This document shows positions 8,061 through 17,452 of a stretch of DNA of 56,598 bases, in pieces (positions within the stretch are counted from its first letter, which is position 1; every line of letters begins with the position of its first letter). Position numbers and translations under genes: made by a program. The notes below the pieces were generated by a model. The model had not been told where the DNA came from, did no database searches, and was given only the letters and a program-made list of their open reading frames with translations. The stretch lies in the NCBI GenBank assembly GCA_023412475.1, contig JAEYNR010000003.1:1-56598 (forward strand). The letters are read 5' to 3'. This DNA is from Fibrobacterota bacterium (GTDB lineage Bacteria; Fibrobacterota; Chitinivibrionia; Chitinivibrionales; Chitinispirillaceae).

Positions 8061-8454
8061 TTTCCAAGACCCTTATGTAGTTGGCTTTAATGGTGGAAGG
8101 TTCCTTACAAATTGAAAGCGTCCATTGCGCCAGGTATCGTAGAGTCTTGGCACTGACAACATTTATCAATCCCTTGTCTATCTCCCATTCACCAGGCATT
8201 TTTACTGATGCAGACGTGCTGTCTTCTCCACAGTATAAAAACAGCTCTTTGTTAGACACTTTCTTGATCTCTTCTGTCTTATTCTCAATCTCAACAAACC
8301 CTATTACCCTGTTCTTCGACTTAATAAGCTTGATATCAGAGATCCGGATAAATAAGCCCTCTTCAGGTTCAAGCACAATGTTACTGACAGTTGAACCACA
8401 ACCGGATATAAGAAGGCAAATGGGTAATACAGCATAAAGAAAGTTTTTTTTCAT
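8041..8454 (-). CDS. Small lipoprotein of unknown function
   Basis: 137 residues from the ATG at 8452-8454, preferred over the ATG at 8464 because GGAGCG lies five bases upstream. The signal peptide ends in the lipobox LLISGC, so Cys becomes lipidated. The rest is beta-rich (residues 30-120), and the C-terminus ends in five Glu. No family recognised. It overlaps the DUF2164 gene. Confidence 0.6.
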   Translation of the reverse strand: MKKNFLYAVLPICLLISGCGSTVSNIVLEPEEGLFIRISDIKLIKSKNRVIGFVEIENKTEEIKKVSNKELFLYCGEDSTSASVKMPGEWEIDKGLINVVSAKTLRYLAQWTLSICKEPSTIKANYIRVLENEEEEE

Positions 8455-8731
8455 AGCTCGCTCCAAAGAAGTCTTAAGAAAAGATGCTTTCTACAGAAAA
8501 TAATTCGATAAAAAGCTTTTTACAATCGCATATCATAACCACTTTGCCCCAGCGATCGGTAGATACCCATTAAAAGCAGGTACTTACTATAGTTACACAC
8601 TTTCTGCATCGCAAGGGATAGCAATCATCTGTCTTAAGACAGCGTTCAGAATAGTTTCTGGTTTATATAAATGCTTATACACTATGATTTTTTAAATAGG
8701 AAAACCCTGTCTGCAAAATTATAATAATAAT

Positions 8732-9388
8732 ATGACTACAGTCGTCCGAAACAAAGCCACTCTGATATTTGATTTTGATGGAACCATTGCAGATACCTTC
8801 TCCTTTTATCTGAGCATTCTGAATAAGTTGTCCCAGAAATTTGGATTCAGGAAAATTGAACCTGATCAGATTGAAACATACAGAAATATGGATTCAAAAA
8901 AAATCATGAAACTTTTATCCATATCCCGAATAAAGCTTCCCTTTATAGTCTGGGAAGCCAGAAAGCTTCTTAAAGAGGGGTTAGAACACGTAGCTCCATT
9001 TGCGGGAATAAAAGAAACCATTGAAGAAATCCGGAAAAAAGAGGTTCTGTTGGGCATTATTACTTCAAATTCTGCCAGAAATGTGCGCTCATTCTTAAAA
9101 AACTACGATTTTCCTGAGTTTGATTTCATCCATTCCTCTCTGCAAATCTGGAAAAAATCAAAAACACTAAAACGAGTGATTCGCCGTTATTTGCTTCAAC
9201 CACAGATGGTGTTCTATGTTGGTGATGAAACCAGGGATATTGAGGCTGTCCGTGAAGCTGGCGTTAAATCAATTGCAGTGACCTGGGGATATAATTCAAG
9301 TGACTTACTGAGGTCATTTTCGCCAGACTTTCTAATTTCTGATCCCAGGGAGATTATCAGGATTTTGGAGAAATCTCTTCACATATAG
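8732..9388 (+). CDS. HAD-superfamily phosphatase, phosphoglycolate phosphatase-like
   Basis: 218 residues with all four HAD motifs: DFDGTIADT (about 14-22) supplying the nucleophilic Asp, TSNS (about 110), a Lys in WKKSKTLK, and GDETRDIEA near 170. The helical cap is of the PGP/beta-phosphoglucomutase type. It dephosphorylates small phosphorylated metabolites; the substrate is unknown. No strong ribosome-binding site precedes the ATG. It is the first plus-strand gene after the minus-strand accessory block. Confidence 0.8.
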   Translation: MTTVVRNKATLIFDFDGTIADTFSFYLSILNKLSQKFGFRKIEPDQIETYRNMDSKKIMKLLSISRIKLPFIVWEARKLLKEGLEHVAPFAGIKETIEEIRKKEVLLGIITSNSARNVRSFLKNYDFPEFDFIHSSLQIWKKSKTLKRVIRRYLLQPQMVFYVGDETRDIEAVREAGVKSIAVTWGYNSSDLLRSFSPDFLISDPREIIRILEKSLHI

Positions 9389-9510
9389 AATAACTTTCCT
9401 CCGCGCCGATACGAGTACCTTGTTCCAGGCAAAAAAAGAGGCTCATTTTTTGCACTCTCAAAAAATTGGTATATTTCTTCGTGTTCATTTAAGATAAAAC
9501 ACAGGTGCTT

Positions 9511-10329
9511 ATGAAAACGATTCTTCTTAAAAGCGGATACTCAATTCCGGTATTAGGATTGGGGACCTGGTTGATGAGCGGCCGGGAGTGCTTTGATTCA
9601 GTATTAATGGCTCTGGAAAATGGATATCGCCACATAGATACCGCCACTTCCTACGAAAATGAAGATGACATCGGACAGGCGATCCAGGCATCAGGAATAA
9701 ACCGCAAAGAGTTTTTTTTAACTTCCAAAGTGTGGTATCAAAAATTGCGTTTCAAAGATGTAATCGACCAGTGTCACAGTTCTTTGGAAAAGCTGCGTAC
9801 CGATTATCTGGACCTGCTTTTGATTCACTGGCCAAACAAGTTTATCCCGATGAATGAGACATTCAAGGCTTTTGAGAAACTTATTGAAGAGCACAAAGTC
9901 AGAAGTATCGGAGTCAGTAACTTTACCATAAGTCACCTTGATGAAGCTCTGAAATCCACTGTACTTCCTATTTGTGTCAATCAGGTCGAGTTTCATCCAT
10001 TTCTTTACCAGAAGGAGCTATATCAATACTGCAAAGAAAAACAGATTGTAATAACAGCCTTTTCACCCCTGGCACGAGGGAAAGTGTTCGAAAGTGATCT
10101 TTTGCAAAGAATCGGGCAGAATAAAGATACCGGTCCCGGACAGATTGCCCTCGCCTGGCTGATTAAAAAGGGATTGGTTGTTATTCCCAAATCCTCTTCA
10201 GAAGAACATATCATTACCAATCTTGAGGCCCTTACAATTAACTTATCCGATGAGGAGTCTTCCATGATTGATAATATATCCGAAAATCAAAGATTTATTA
10301 ACCCATCCTGGTCAGAATTTGATGTTTAA
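9511..10329 (+). CDS. Aldo/keto reductase
   Basis: 272 residues from ATG 9511; a GTG six bases upstream is an alternative start. The catalytic tetrad of the family is visible: Asp in HIDTA, Tyr in SYENE, Lys in LTSKVW, His in LIHWPN. The NADPH-binding end reads IPKSSSEEHI. It resembles the 2,5-diketo-gluconate reductase/prostaglandin F synthase group, reducing aldehydes or ketones with NADPH; the physiological substrate is unknown. It is monocistronic. Confidence 0.85.
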   Translation: MKTILLKSGYSIPVLGLGTWLMSGRECFDSVLMALENGYRHIDTATSYENEDDIGQAIQASGINRKEFFLTSKVWYQKLRFKDVIDQCHSSLEKLRTDYLDLLLIHWPNKFIPMNETFKAFEKLIEEHKVRSIGVSNFTISHLDEALKSTVLPICVNQVEFHPFLYQKELYQYCKEKQIVITAFSPLARGKVFESDLLQRIGQNKDTGPGQIALAWLIKKGLVVIPKSSSEEHIITNLEALTINLSDEESSMIDNISENQRFINPSWSEFDV

Positions 10330-10830
10330 GGATTTAGGGCATATTCGAAACTTCAACATTATTGAAAAGAGAAACCGGGCGTAACCGCTACGGTATCGTT
10401 ACCACCGATTAGGCCGGTTCTGCTCCGGTCAGATCAGAGTTAACTCGACTCTCTTTTTCTCCGGTGTTTTTCGATTAAATTAATTGCTACCCTGTGTTTA
10501 CACTATTTATATTGATTTTTACCTTTAAAACTAAATTCAGCAGTTGATCTTAGCGGGCTTTTCTCAAGCTCAACTGCTGAAATTAGGTTAAAGGCCCTCC
10601 GCTTTAATTGAGAAGTTACAATTTTTTTCACTACCGATTCTTTGTTTAGATATTTCTACCGATTAATTATTACCTGAATCGAACGATTGACACTGTTGTT
10701 CTTTAAACGTATTGTGTCCAGTGCAAATGTTAATGATAAGTTACAGCCTTTTTTTTTAAACAAATAATGAAAGACAGCCATCATACACAAATAACTATAC
10801 ATCTTAAACCATTATCCCAAAGAGGTCAAA
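10330..10830. other. Gene-free, structured intergenic region
   Basis: Two structured parts are seen. 10370-10470 is GC-rich with GTAACCGC/CGTTAC and GAGTTAACTC palindromes and ends AGAGT/ACTCT followed by CTTTTTCT, which may be a weak terminator for the reductase gene. 10536-10582 has a 12-bp inverted repeat TTCAGCAGTTGA/TCAACTGCTGAA around a 22-base loop. No gene seen. Confidence 0.5.
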
Positions 10831-11742
10831 ATGGGTTTTGCCAGTGACTATCGAACTATAGTAAGCGTTAAAGGCAGTGCTAAAATCAACAAACTCCTTC
10901 GGGCCGGACAATTCTACAATAATTATTATAAAGCTATTGATTTCAGTCTTGATTTTGCCGAAATGGGGAACAGTAAAATGATTTACTCCATTCCTCTTAA
11001 TCCTCCCACTAAGCCATCATCAATGTTCTTTGCTGATCTGCAGGTTCATTTTATTGAGAAGTCAAAACTTTTTGAGAATAGTGCTCCTGAGAAGCCATTT
11101 GCCATTTGTTTTATGGTACGACCACAAAAATACATCGACTATGAAAAGTACATGTATTCGATGGAACAGGATTACAATCACGAGCTTCTTCACCTCGATG
11201 ATTTGATTGAAAACTTTGATAAGGACCCTCTCTTTCTATCAAGAGGTTACAACTATTCATTCAACAGCTTACGGAGAGCCGGCAAAAGAGACATCGTTTC
11301 TCTTGCACATTGTATTGATTACGAATTCGATAAACTTTTCCGCCTTGAACCAAAGGCACTTAGCATTGACTATGAAGAACTCGATCGTGGAATTATCTAT
11401 ATACCAGTACCGGAAGAATCGCAATTGATCACATACAACTCTCCGACCTGTAAGGAATATATTCAGGCAAAAATTGTTTTTCAAACTACCTATCTCAAAT
11501 CGGATCTGATTGCTTTTTCAAGAAGCTTTGACGCGATTGAAGCAATTGAATCTGTAACTATTGAAGCTGTGAACAGATACGGCAAAGATATCTTTGGTGA
11601 TAACCCTTACAAATTGTATGAGACCATTGCCGGACTGTTTTCACCCATACTGTATAAGGATATAAAAAGAAATATCCAGAACCTGGAAGCCAGGGTTTTA
11701 AACAGTAAATATACGCCTGATTTCAATCTGATGTGGAAATAA
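10831..11742 (+). CDS. Protein of unknown function, 303 residues
   Basis: A soluble, charged protein with no signal peptide or membrane segment. The ATG is preceded by AGAGG at a good distance. It is rich in Tyr, Asp and Phe, and I recognise no motif; pairs such as NHELLHLDD and SLAHCIDYEFD could be metal-binding but are not diagnostic. It is alone on the plus strand, 500 bases after the reductase and convergent with the antiporter gene. Confidence 0.6.
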   Translation: MGFASDYRTIVSVKGSAKINKLLRAGQFYNNYYKAIDFSLDFAEMGNSKMIYSIPLNPPTKPSSMFFADLQVHFIEKSKLFENSAPEKPFAICFMVRPQKYIDYEKYMYSMEQDYNHELLHLDDLIENFDKDPLFLSRGYNYSFNSLRRAGKRDIVSLAHCIDYEFDKLFRLEPKALSIDYEELDRGIIYIPVPEESQLITYNSPTCKEYIQAKIVFQTTYLKSDLIAFSRSFDAIEAIESVTIEAVNRYGKDIFGDNPYKLYETIAGLFSPILYKDIKRNIQNLEARVLNSKYTPDFNLMWK

Positions 11743-11872
11743 TAAAGAAGACTTTCTGAACAAACATGTTTTATCTGTGGTAAACTGTAGATACGGCACA
11801 ATCTTTTTGAGGGGAATCTATTTTTTTTCCTTCAAGTCCCCATTGCCATACAGATAATAATTACCGGCTACA

Positions 11873-14026
11873 TTATCTCATTTTTTCATTGGTAAAAAAC
11901 CTGTACACTTCCTCTTTAGTGCTGTATCCAAGAAGTTCATTCACTTTTTCCTTGGTATTAATCAGTACACCAACATGAGCAATAAAGCGGATATGTGGTC
12001 CGCTGATTTTTTTTGGAGCAACTGCACATATAAAAATCTGAGAGATCTTTCCATCCAAAGAGTGGAAGTCTACACCCTTTCGGTGAATCCCAACAGACAC
12101 AACCAGCTTCTCTACTGAATCAGTCTTGCCATGTGGGAGAGCAATCCCATTCTGCATACCAGTGCTGAAACTATCTTCTCTTTCCATAACAGCTTCCAGT
12201 GCAGCTTTTGGATCGGAGATTTTCCCGTTTTTATGCATTATATCAATCAGCTCTCTAATGACTTCATTTTTGGTATTTGATTGCAGATCAAGAGAGATAC
12301 AGTCACTTGAGAGGACATTTTTCACATCAAAATCAGAGCTGACTCCACCCTGAATAAGTTCCTGCTTTAGCTCACCCGGCTTAACCAGGTCTTTTATCTG
12401 GTTGATCATATCATTAAGCTTTACAAGATTCTCATAAACGACATTTTTAACAAATACAGTATCGTTAGAGTCATTTTCAAAGCTAAGTTTATCCTCTTGC
12501 ACAAAGAGAGTAATGGCAGACCTTTCCCTTCGGAAGTGTATTATCTTAATTTCGTCTTCAATGGTGTTAACATAATAACCTTCACTGATAAAAGACCTGA
12601 CGATGCGCTCTAACAGAAGCTCCACCAAGTATGGACTGTCCATGTTGTAATCTGTCTCGACCAACTCACCTTTGTCTAATTCTCTTGAAGTACCTTTCTT
12701 GTCAGTCAAAATAACATTAAGAATTGGTGGAGCAACAATCGTAGTAAGCAAAGTCATAAGAATTGCAGCTCCAAAAAGCTGCTGGTCTAAAAAACCGGAA
12801 GAGAGCCCGATACCGGCTACAATCAAAGCGACTTCCCCGCGGGGTACCATTCCCACACCTATCCTGGATGCCCCCAGAAGATTGAACTTTAAACCAAAGG
12901 TGGGAATACCACATCCGATAATTTTGGCAATAACTGCACTTACTGTAAAAACAAGTCCGAATGTAAGCACTGTTGGAGAGACTACTTCCTTAATATTAAC
13001 CAGCATCCCCATCACCACAAAAAATACCGGAACAAAAAATTCATGCACCGGATGAAGGGCATTTTCGATAACATTGGCCAGATCAGTTCTTGACAGAGTC
13101 ATACCCATGACATAGGCTCCGATGATCATTGCCAACCCGGCTTTTTCAAATATACCGGAAAGAAGCAGTGCCAACCCAAGAGCCAAAGCACTAATTGTAC
13201 CTATATTTTTAAAATATTTTAAGAATGAACCGATTTTATGAGATAGCAACAGACCGACGGCAGTGAAACCTAACCATACCCCTACGGCTCTGAAAATCAA
13301 CATACCGACTTCGAAAAGCTGATTGGATTGCTGTCCGGCTTTTCTACTCAAGCTTGCCACCCCTAAAATAACCGATAACAGGATTATCCCAAGGATATCA
13401 TCCACAACAGCACCTGCCAGAATTGTCATCCCCTCCGGAGATCCTACCTTTTTTTTCTCTGATAATACCCGGATAGTAATACCCACCGAGGTGGCAGTAG
13501 AAATAACCCCCATCAGAAGAGTCCGCGGATCACTGAAAGGAATATGTAACCACCAAACAATGGTAAAGGCTCCTATTAAAAAGGAGAACACCACCCCCCC
13601 AATACCTACCACTACACCAGCAACCGAGAATTGAACTAGTAGTTTAAGGTCAGTTTCAAGTCCTACTAAAAATAACAGCACAATAGAGCCAATAGTTGAA
13701 ATAGCGTAGAGTTCAGGTTGAACCGGAATGAGTGCACCTTCCACTTGAGGAAACAATCCATTTTCAAATAAGAATGGAATTGGAATACTCCCCAATAACG
13801 ATGGCCCAATAATGATCCCTGCAATCAGCTCACCCAGGACACTGGGAAATTTCATCTTTTTAAATAGGATTCCACCTAAACGGGCTGCAAACAAAATTAC
13901 ACTAAGCTGAAAAACCAGGGTGGACATCCTGTGCACTATCGACTCGGATCCATCAGATGCCATAACAATTGCAGGAAACAGCAAAACCAAACAGGCCAGT
14001 CTATTTAACCATCTGTTTTTTATCAT
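11873..14026 (-). CDS. KefB-type cation:proton antiporter with C-terminal PTS EIIA domain
   Basis: 717 residues. A signal-like first segment is followed by about twelve membrane segments of the CPA2 family (GELIAGIIIGPSLLG, VGLETDLK, and AGAVVDDILGI carrying the conserved Asp pair), to about residue 440. A linker region of about 120 residues comes next. The last 145 residues form an EIIA type-2 (fructose/PtsN) domain with the phosphorylatable His in GIALPHGKTD. The membrane part exchanges Na+ or K+ for H+; the EIIA part probably regulates it through phosphorylation or ligand binding. Such fusions are known in several phyla. The ATG has GGGGAAT upstream. Confidence 0.85.
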   Translation of the reverse strand: MIKNRWLNRLACLVLLFPAIVMASDGSESIVHRMSTLVFQLSVILFAARLGGILFKKMKFPSVLGELIAGIIIGPSLLGSIPIPFLFENGLFPQVEGALIPVQPELYAISTIGSIVLLFLVGLETDLKLLVQFSVAGVVVGIGGVVFSFLIGAFTIVWWLHIPFSDPRTLLMGVISTATSVGITIRVLSEKKKVGSPEGMTILAGAVVDDILGIILLSVILGVASLSRKAGQQSNQLFEVGMLIFRAVGVWLGFTAVGLLLSHKIGSFLKYFKNIGTISALALGLALLLSGIFEKAGLAMIIGAYVMGMTLSRTDLANVIENALHPVHEFFVPVFFVVMGMLVNIKEVVSPTVLTFGLVFTVSAVIAKIIGCGIPTFGLKFNLLGASRIGVGMVPRGEVALIVAGIGLSSGFLDQQLFGAAILMTLLTTIVAPPILNVILTDKKGTSRELDKGELVETDYNMDSPYLVELLLERIVRSFISEGYYVNTIEDEIKIIHFRRERSAITLFVQEDKLSFENDSNDTVFVKNVVYENLVKLNDMINQIKDLVKPGELKQELIQGGVSSDFDVKNVLSSDCISLDLQSNTKNEVIRELIDIMHKNGKISDPKAALEAVMEREDSFSTGMQNGIALPHGKTDSVEKLVVSVGIHRKGVDFHSLDGKISQIFICAVAPKKISGPHIRFIAHVGVLINTKEKVNELLGYSTKEEVYRFFTNEKMR

Positions 14027-14182
14027 AAGATTCCCCGGTTTTAAAATCAGATCTTTTTAATAGCAGGAGTAAAAATATAACCTAAACACCTGTACAAAGC
14101 AAGCAAACTCTTAACAGTTTCATTTCTGTTTTGATAAAGAAACGAATTGATTTAATTGCTTATCGCATTAATTTTAATTCTA

Positions 14183-15028
14183 TCAAAAAGCTTTTCTGCT
14201 TGCTATCCGCAACAATACTGACAGGAAATAAAGTGACGATGCAAACAAAACTATAGTGGCACCACTGGCAGTTGACCAATAAAATGAGGTGATAAGACCT
14301 GCAACCCCGGAAACGATGCTAATAACCGAAGCTATCCACAGATAATAAAATGTCGAATGAACCAGATTCCTTGAAGTGGCCGCAGGCAATATTATTAAAG
14401 CATTTATAACCAGAATTCCTATCCACTGAATACTTACCGCCACTACCAGCGCAGTAACAACCGCAAAAACAGTCTGAATCCACCATACCGGAATCTTTCT
14501 GCTCCCTGCCAGTGAAGTATTTAAAGATACCAGAAAAAATTTATTGAAAAACACCACCCATGCAATCAGAAATATTACCGCAACAATTATCAGGTTAACA
14601 ATGTCTGATGGAGAAATACTGAGGAAATCTCCTATTAAAAATTGGGAATAGCGATTAAAACTGCCTCCCCTTGACAATATAACTATTCCTAAAGCCAGCG
14701 AGGAACTCATCATAATACCGGTTACAGTATCAGTAGAAGCAGTTCCATGCCTTTTTAAAAGAGTAATGCAAACAGCAAAAAACATGGAAAATAGAATCAT
14801 TGACCAGAGCGGATTATCCAACCCTAAGATAGCACCTATGGCGATACCAGTAAAAGCAGAATGCCCTACTGCATCAGAGAAGAAGGCCATCTGATTGTTA
14901 ACCACCATACATCCCAGAAATGCAAGAAGTGGTCCTGTTATAAGTACCGCCAGCAGCGCCTGTTGCATAAACTTATACTGAGCCCATTCAAAAGGTATCA
15001 CTGCAATCAGTTCAAGACAAAAATTCAT
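14183..15028 (-). CDS. znuB: Zinc/manganese ABC transporter permease (ZnuB-like)
   Basis: 281 residues with seven to eight membrane segments of the ABC-3 permease family (LLAFLGCMVVNNQMAFFSDAVGHSAF, split here as LLAFLGCMVV then SDAVGHSAF). The sequence GHSAFTGIAIG and the ILVINALIILPAATSR loop are family hallmarks. It forms the inner-membrane channel with the ZnuC-like ATPase. Last gene of the zinc locus, 30 bases after the ATPase gene. Confidence 0.85.
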   Translation of the reverse strand: MNFCLELIAVIPFEWAQYKFMQQALLAVLITGPLLAFLGCMVVNNQMAFFSDAVGHSAFTGIAIGAILGLDNPLWSMILFSMFFAVCITLLKRHGTASTDTVTGIMMSSSLALGIVILSRGGSFNRYSQFLIGDFLSISPSDIVNLIIVAVIFLIAWVVFFNKFFLVSLNTSLAGSRKIPVWWIQTVFAVVTALVVAVSIQWIGILVINALIILPAATSRNLVHSTFYYLWIASVISIVSGVAGLITSFYWSTASGATIVLFASSLYFLSVLLRIASRKAF

Positions 15029-15058
15029 AAGCGTAAGTTCCTTTTACCTGCTAACAAA

Positions 15059-15850
15059 TCAGATTTCAGAAGGAGGCAATTCATCAGAGTCTGGTATTGG
15101 GAACCGACCGAATGTACCTATAACATCAGGATGCCTCAAGGTGACTTGCGGTCTATCATCGCAAATAACCGACCGGTTTAAAAAAAGCATCCGGTCTGCA
15201 TACCTGGCTGTAGTACTGATATCGTGGGATATCATGACAATCGCCAGATGATAGGTTTTTCGAAGATTGGAAACCATCCGATAAAACAGTTCAATTCCCG
15301 ATGGATCTACCCCTGAGACCGGTTCATCAAGTAGCAGAAGATCGGGAAGAGGTGTGAGTGCCAAAGCTAAAAGAACCCTCTGGAGCTGCCCTCCTGAAAG
15401 AGATCCCACTGGCTGGTTAATAAGACTATCAGCCTCAACAGAGCAAAGAACCTTGCCTGCCTCCTGCCTGATTTTTGAAGATACTCCCAGCCACAGCGGT
15501 TTTTTAGACAAAGAAGCTGCGAAAAGATCCAGAACTGTCATCGGAGAAAACGCATCAACATCCAGTCTCTGTGGAACATAACCTATCCGAAAATCCTTCC
15601 CCGATCTTCCATCGATAGATGAAAACTTGATCTTTCCGGTAAATGGAAGTTCATTGAGTATCGCACGAAGCAATGTGGTCTTACCTGCACCATTTGGTCC
15701 GATAATCACTGCAAGCTGACCACAATGAATATGTAGATTAACATTCTGCAAGATCTGGCGTCCCCGCAAAGTAACACTTACGTCCAGAAGCTTTGTGCAG
15801 CAGTCACCGCAGACTCCACTCCCTCCAGTATCACAGCCGCTTTGAACCAT
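15059..15850 (-). CDS. znuC: Zinc/manganese ABC transporter ATPase (ZnuC-like) with Cys-rich N-terminus
   Basis: 263 residues. Walker A GPNGAGKTT (about 52-60), Q-loop YVPQRL, signature LSGGQLQRV, Walker B LLLLDEP, and His switch SHD are all present, so it is an active ATPase by sequence. It energises the ZnuB-like permease. The first 18 residues hold four Cys (C6, C14, C17, C18) not usual for ZnuC; they could bind metal, which is inference. The start lies two bases from the znuA stop. Confidence 0.85.
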   Translation of the reverse strand: MVQSGCDTGGSGVCGDCCTKLLDVSVTLRGRQILQNVNLHIHCGQLAVIIGPNGAGKTTLLRAILNELPFTGKIKFSSIDGRSGKDFRIGYVPQRLDVDAFSPMTVLDLFAASLSKKPLWLGVSSKIRQEAGKVLCSVEADSLINQPVGSLSGGQLQRVLLALALTPLPDLLLLDEPVSGVDPSGIELFYRMVSNLRKTYHLAIVMISHDISTTARYADRMLFLNRSVICDDRPQVTLRHPDVIGTFGRFPIPDSDELPPSEI

Positions 15851-15852
15851 TC

Positions 15853-16764
15853 TCAGCGCAACGCCTCCTGCAGTACGTTAAGGTTTCTCTCCATAATTGA
15901 AATATAGGAATCAGGGTGATGTGGTCCGGTCACTACCGGATCAAGAGTATAAAGTTTTTTGCCGGTTTCACGTGATATCATCTGAGCTGTCTTTGCAGGA
16001 TACTGCGGTTCGATAAAAATTGCCTTAGCCTTTTTTTCTCTGATCAATTTGATGATCTCAGTCAGTTCGCGTGCGTTCGGTTCAGAGCCAGATTCACGCT
16101 CAATAACCGCTACAATTTTAAGATTGAATTCTCTGGCAAAATAGGGAAATGCCTCATGAAAAGTAATTATGTTGCGGTCCGAAATATCCGAAAGCCCCTG
16201 GTGCATCTTTCTTTTCAGCTCTTCCAGAGATTTTGCAAATCTATCAGCATTGGATCTATACTTTTGCGCATTTGAAGAATCAATATCCATCAATCCTTTA
16301 CAGATATTTTCAACCTGTGAAATTGCACCAGACACAGATACCCACACATGAGGGTTAAAATGATGCTCATGATCACTCTCATGGTGATGATGATCGCCAT
16401 CATGCTGTTTACCCTTCGCTTCAATTAATCGAATTCCTTCACTGGCCTCAATGACCTTAAGCCCTGGAAACTGTGTTATGGCTTTATCCAGAAAAGCTTC
16501 CATCCCTGCCCCATTAATAACCAATGCATATGCGGAATTGAGCTTTTTCATATCTTGAGGAGTCAACTGATAATCATGAAGACATCCGGTCTGAATACTT
16601 GCCATACATTCAACGACTACTCCCGGAACATCTGCCGCAACGTTTTGAGTTAAAATGTACATCGGATAGAAAGAACAGAGAATATTTTTTTTACCAGTAT
16701 CAGCCCCATACAAAAATGAGCTTAAAGCAAGTAAGATAATCAGCCTCTTCACACAAATCTGCAT
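15853..16764 (-). CDS. znuA: Zinc-binding periplasmic protein (ZnuA-like)
   Basis: 303 residues from the ATG at 16762-16764, chosen because GAAGGAGAG lies seven bases upstream and a signal peptide (MQICVKRLIILLALSSFLYG) follows directly; the in-frame ATG 60 bases earlier would spoil it. Zinc ligand candidates are visible in order: a His in CLHDYQLT, the HxxH of the His-rich loop (DGDHHHHESDHEHH), HVWVS, HEAFPYF and the C-terminal Asp/His region. Belongs to the cluster A-I metal-binding proteins. It is the first gene of the operon. Confidence 0.85.
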   Translation of the reverse strand: MQICVKRLIILLALSSFLYGADTGKKNILCSFYPMYILTQNVAADVPGVVVECMASIQTGCLHDYQLTPQDMKKLNSAYALVINGAGMEAFLDKAITQFPGLKVIEASEGIRLIEAKGKQHDGDHHHHESDHEHHFNPHVWVSVSGAISQVENICKGLMDIDSSNAQKYRSNADRFAKSLEELKRKMHQGLSDISDRNIITFHEAFPYFAREFNLKIVAVIERESGSEPNARELTEIIKLIREKKAKAIFIEPQYPAKTAQMISRETGKKLYTLDPVVTGPHHPDSYISIMERNLNVLQEALR

Positions 16765-16860
16765 AAAACGCTCTCCTTCGATAATTCTTTTCCAAAAGGG
16801 CAAAATTCTTCTTTTCATGGACAATCAGTTGACTTCAGTAACTACATATGAAACACAATA

Positions 16861-16890
16861 ACGAATCTTGAATAACGAAATTAGATTCGT
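16861..16890. promoter_or_regulatory. Inverted repeat between zur and znuA, candidate Zur operator
   Basis: ACGAATCT and AGATTCGT are perfect 8-bp arms separated by 14 bases, in the 154-base gap between the regulator and znuA genes. Position fits an operator overlapping the znuA promoter. The consensus for this lineage is unknown, so the assignment is inference. Confidence 0.4.
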
Positions 16891-16918
16891 AGTCCCAGAG
16901 ATGAAACGATATTGTGGT

Positions 16919-17371
16919 TCAAAGCTTTCTGCATGAAGCACACAGCCCTTCAAGCTGAATAAAATGCCTGTCTACTGTAGCATTGAGATTATCTTCAACA
17001 TATCTGGAAAATTTCTCAGAAAAACACACCGGAACCTCCTGAACCCTCATACAACTTGAACATATAAAGTGATGATGCTCAGCATGCTGAGGATTACGGC
17101 AAAGATAATATCGCATTAACCCATCCGCTTTGTGCATACTGCAGACAATTCCACATTGAAGCAGCCTCTCAAGCACCCGGTACATGGTCGCTAAATTGAC
17201 CTGATAACCCAAAACTTCGCTGATATCATTACGAAGCTGCTGTGCTGTCCGAACCACCCCGGTTTTATACAGATAATTCACAACCGAAGTAACTACCGGA
17301 GTTATCCTGCATCCCTGATCTCGCAATATCTGGATAAATTGCTCTGTTTTTACACCTGTATGCGTCATCAC
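16919..17371 (-). CDS. zur: Fur-family zinc regulator (Zur-like)
   Basis: 150 residues. An N-terminal winged helix with the recognition region NLATMYRVLERL precedes a dimerisation domain with the two structural zinc pairs CSSC and CASC and the sensor-site His-rich stretch AEHHHFIC. The domain order is normal. It is upstream of znuA on the same strand, so it probably represses znuACB when zinc is plentiful. A palindrome AAACGTTT lies 68 bases upstream. Zur rather than Fur is inferred from the neighbours. Confidence 0.75.
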   Translation of the reverse strand: MMTHTGVKTEQFIQILRDQGCRITPVVTSVVNYLYKTGVVRTAQQLRNDISEVLGYQVNLATMYRVLERLLQCGIVCSMHKADGLMRYYLCRNPQHAEHHHFICSSCMRVQEVPVCFSEKFSRYVEDNLNATVDRHFIQLEGLCASCRKL

Positions 17372-17427
17372 TGTCTCAAATTCCTGACTGTAATTAACCA
17401 GATACGGAGATAAATTAATTGAGGCTT

Positions 17428-17452
17428 ACTGTTATTGCAAACGTTTCGCATT
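17428..17452. promoter_or_regulatory. AAACGTTT palindrome upstream of zur
   Basis: TTGCAAACGTTTCGCA surrounds a perfect 8-bp palindrome 68 bases before the zur start. It could be an autoregulatory operator. It differs from the inverted repeat before znuA, which weakens the case. Confidence 0.25.

Noticed and set aside
10366..10470. tRNA or riboswitch in the GC-rich segment
   Set aside because: No cloverleaf or known aptamer pattern can be drawn.
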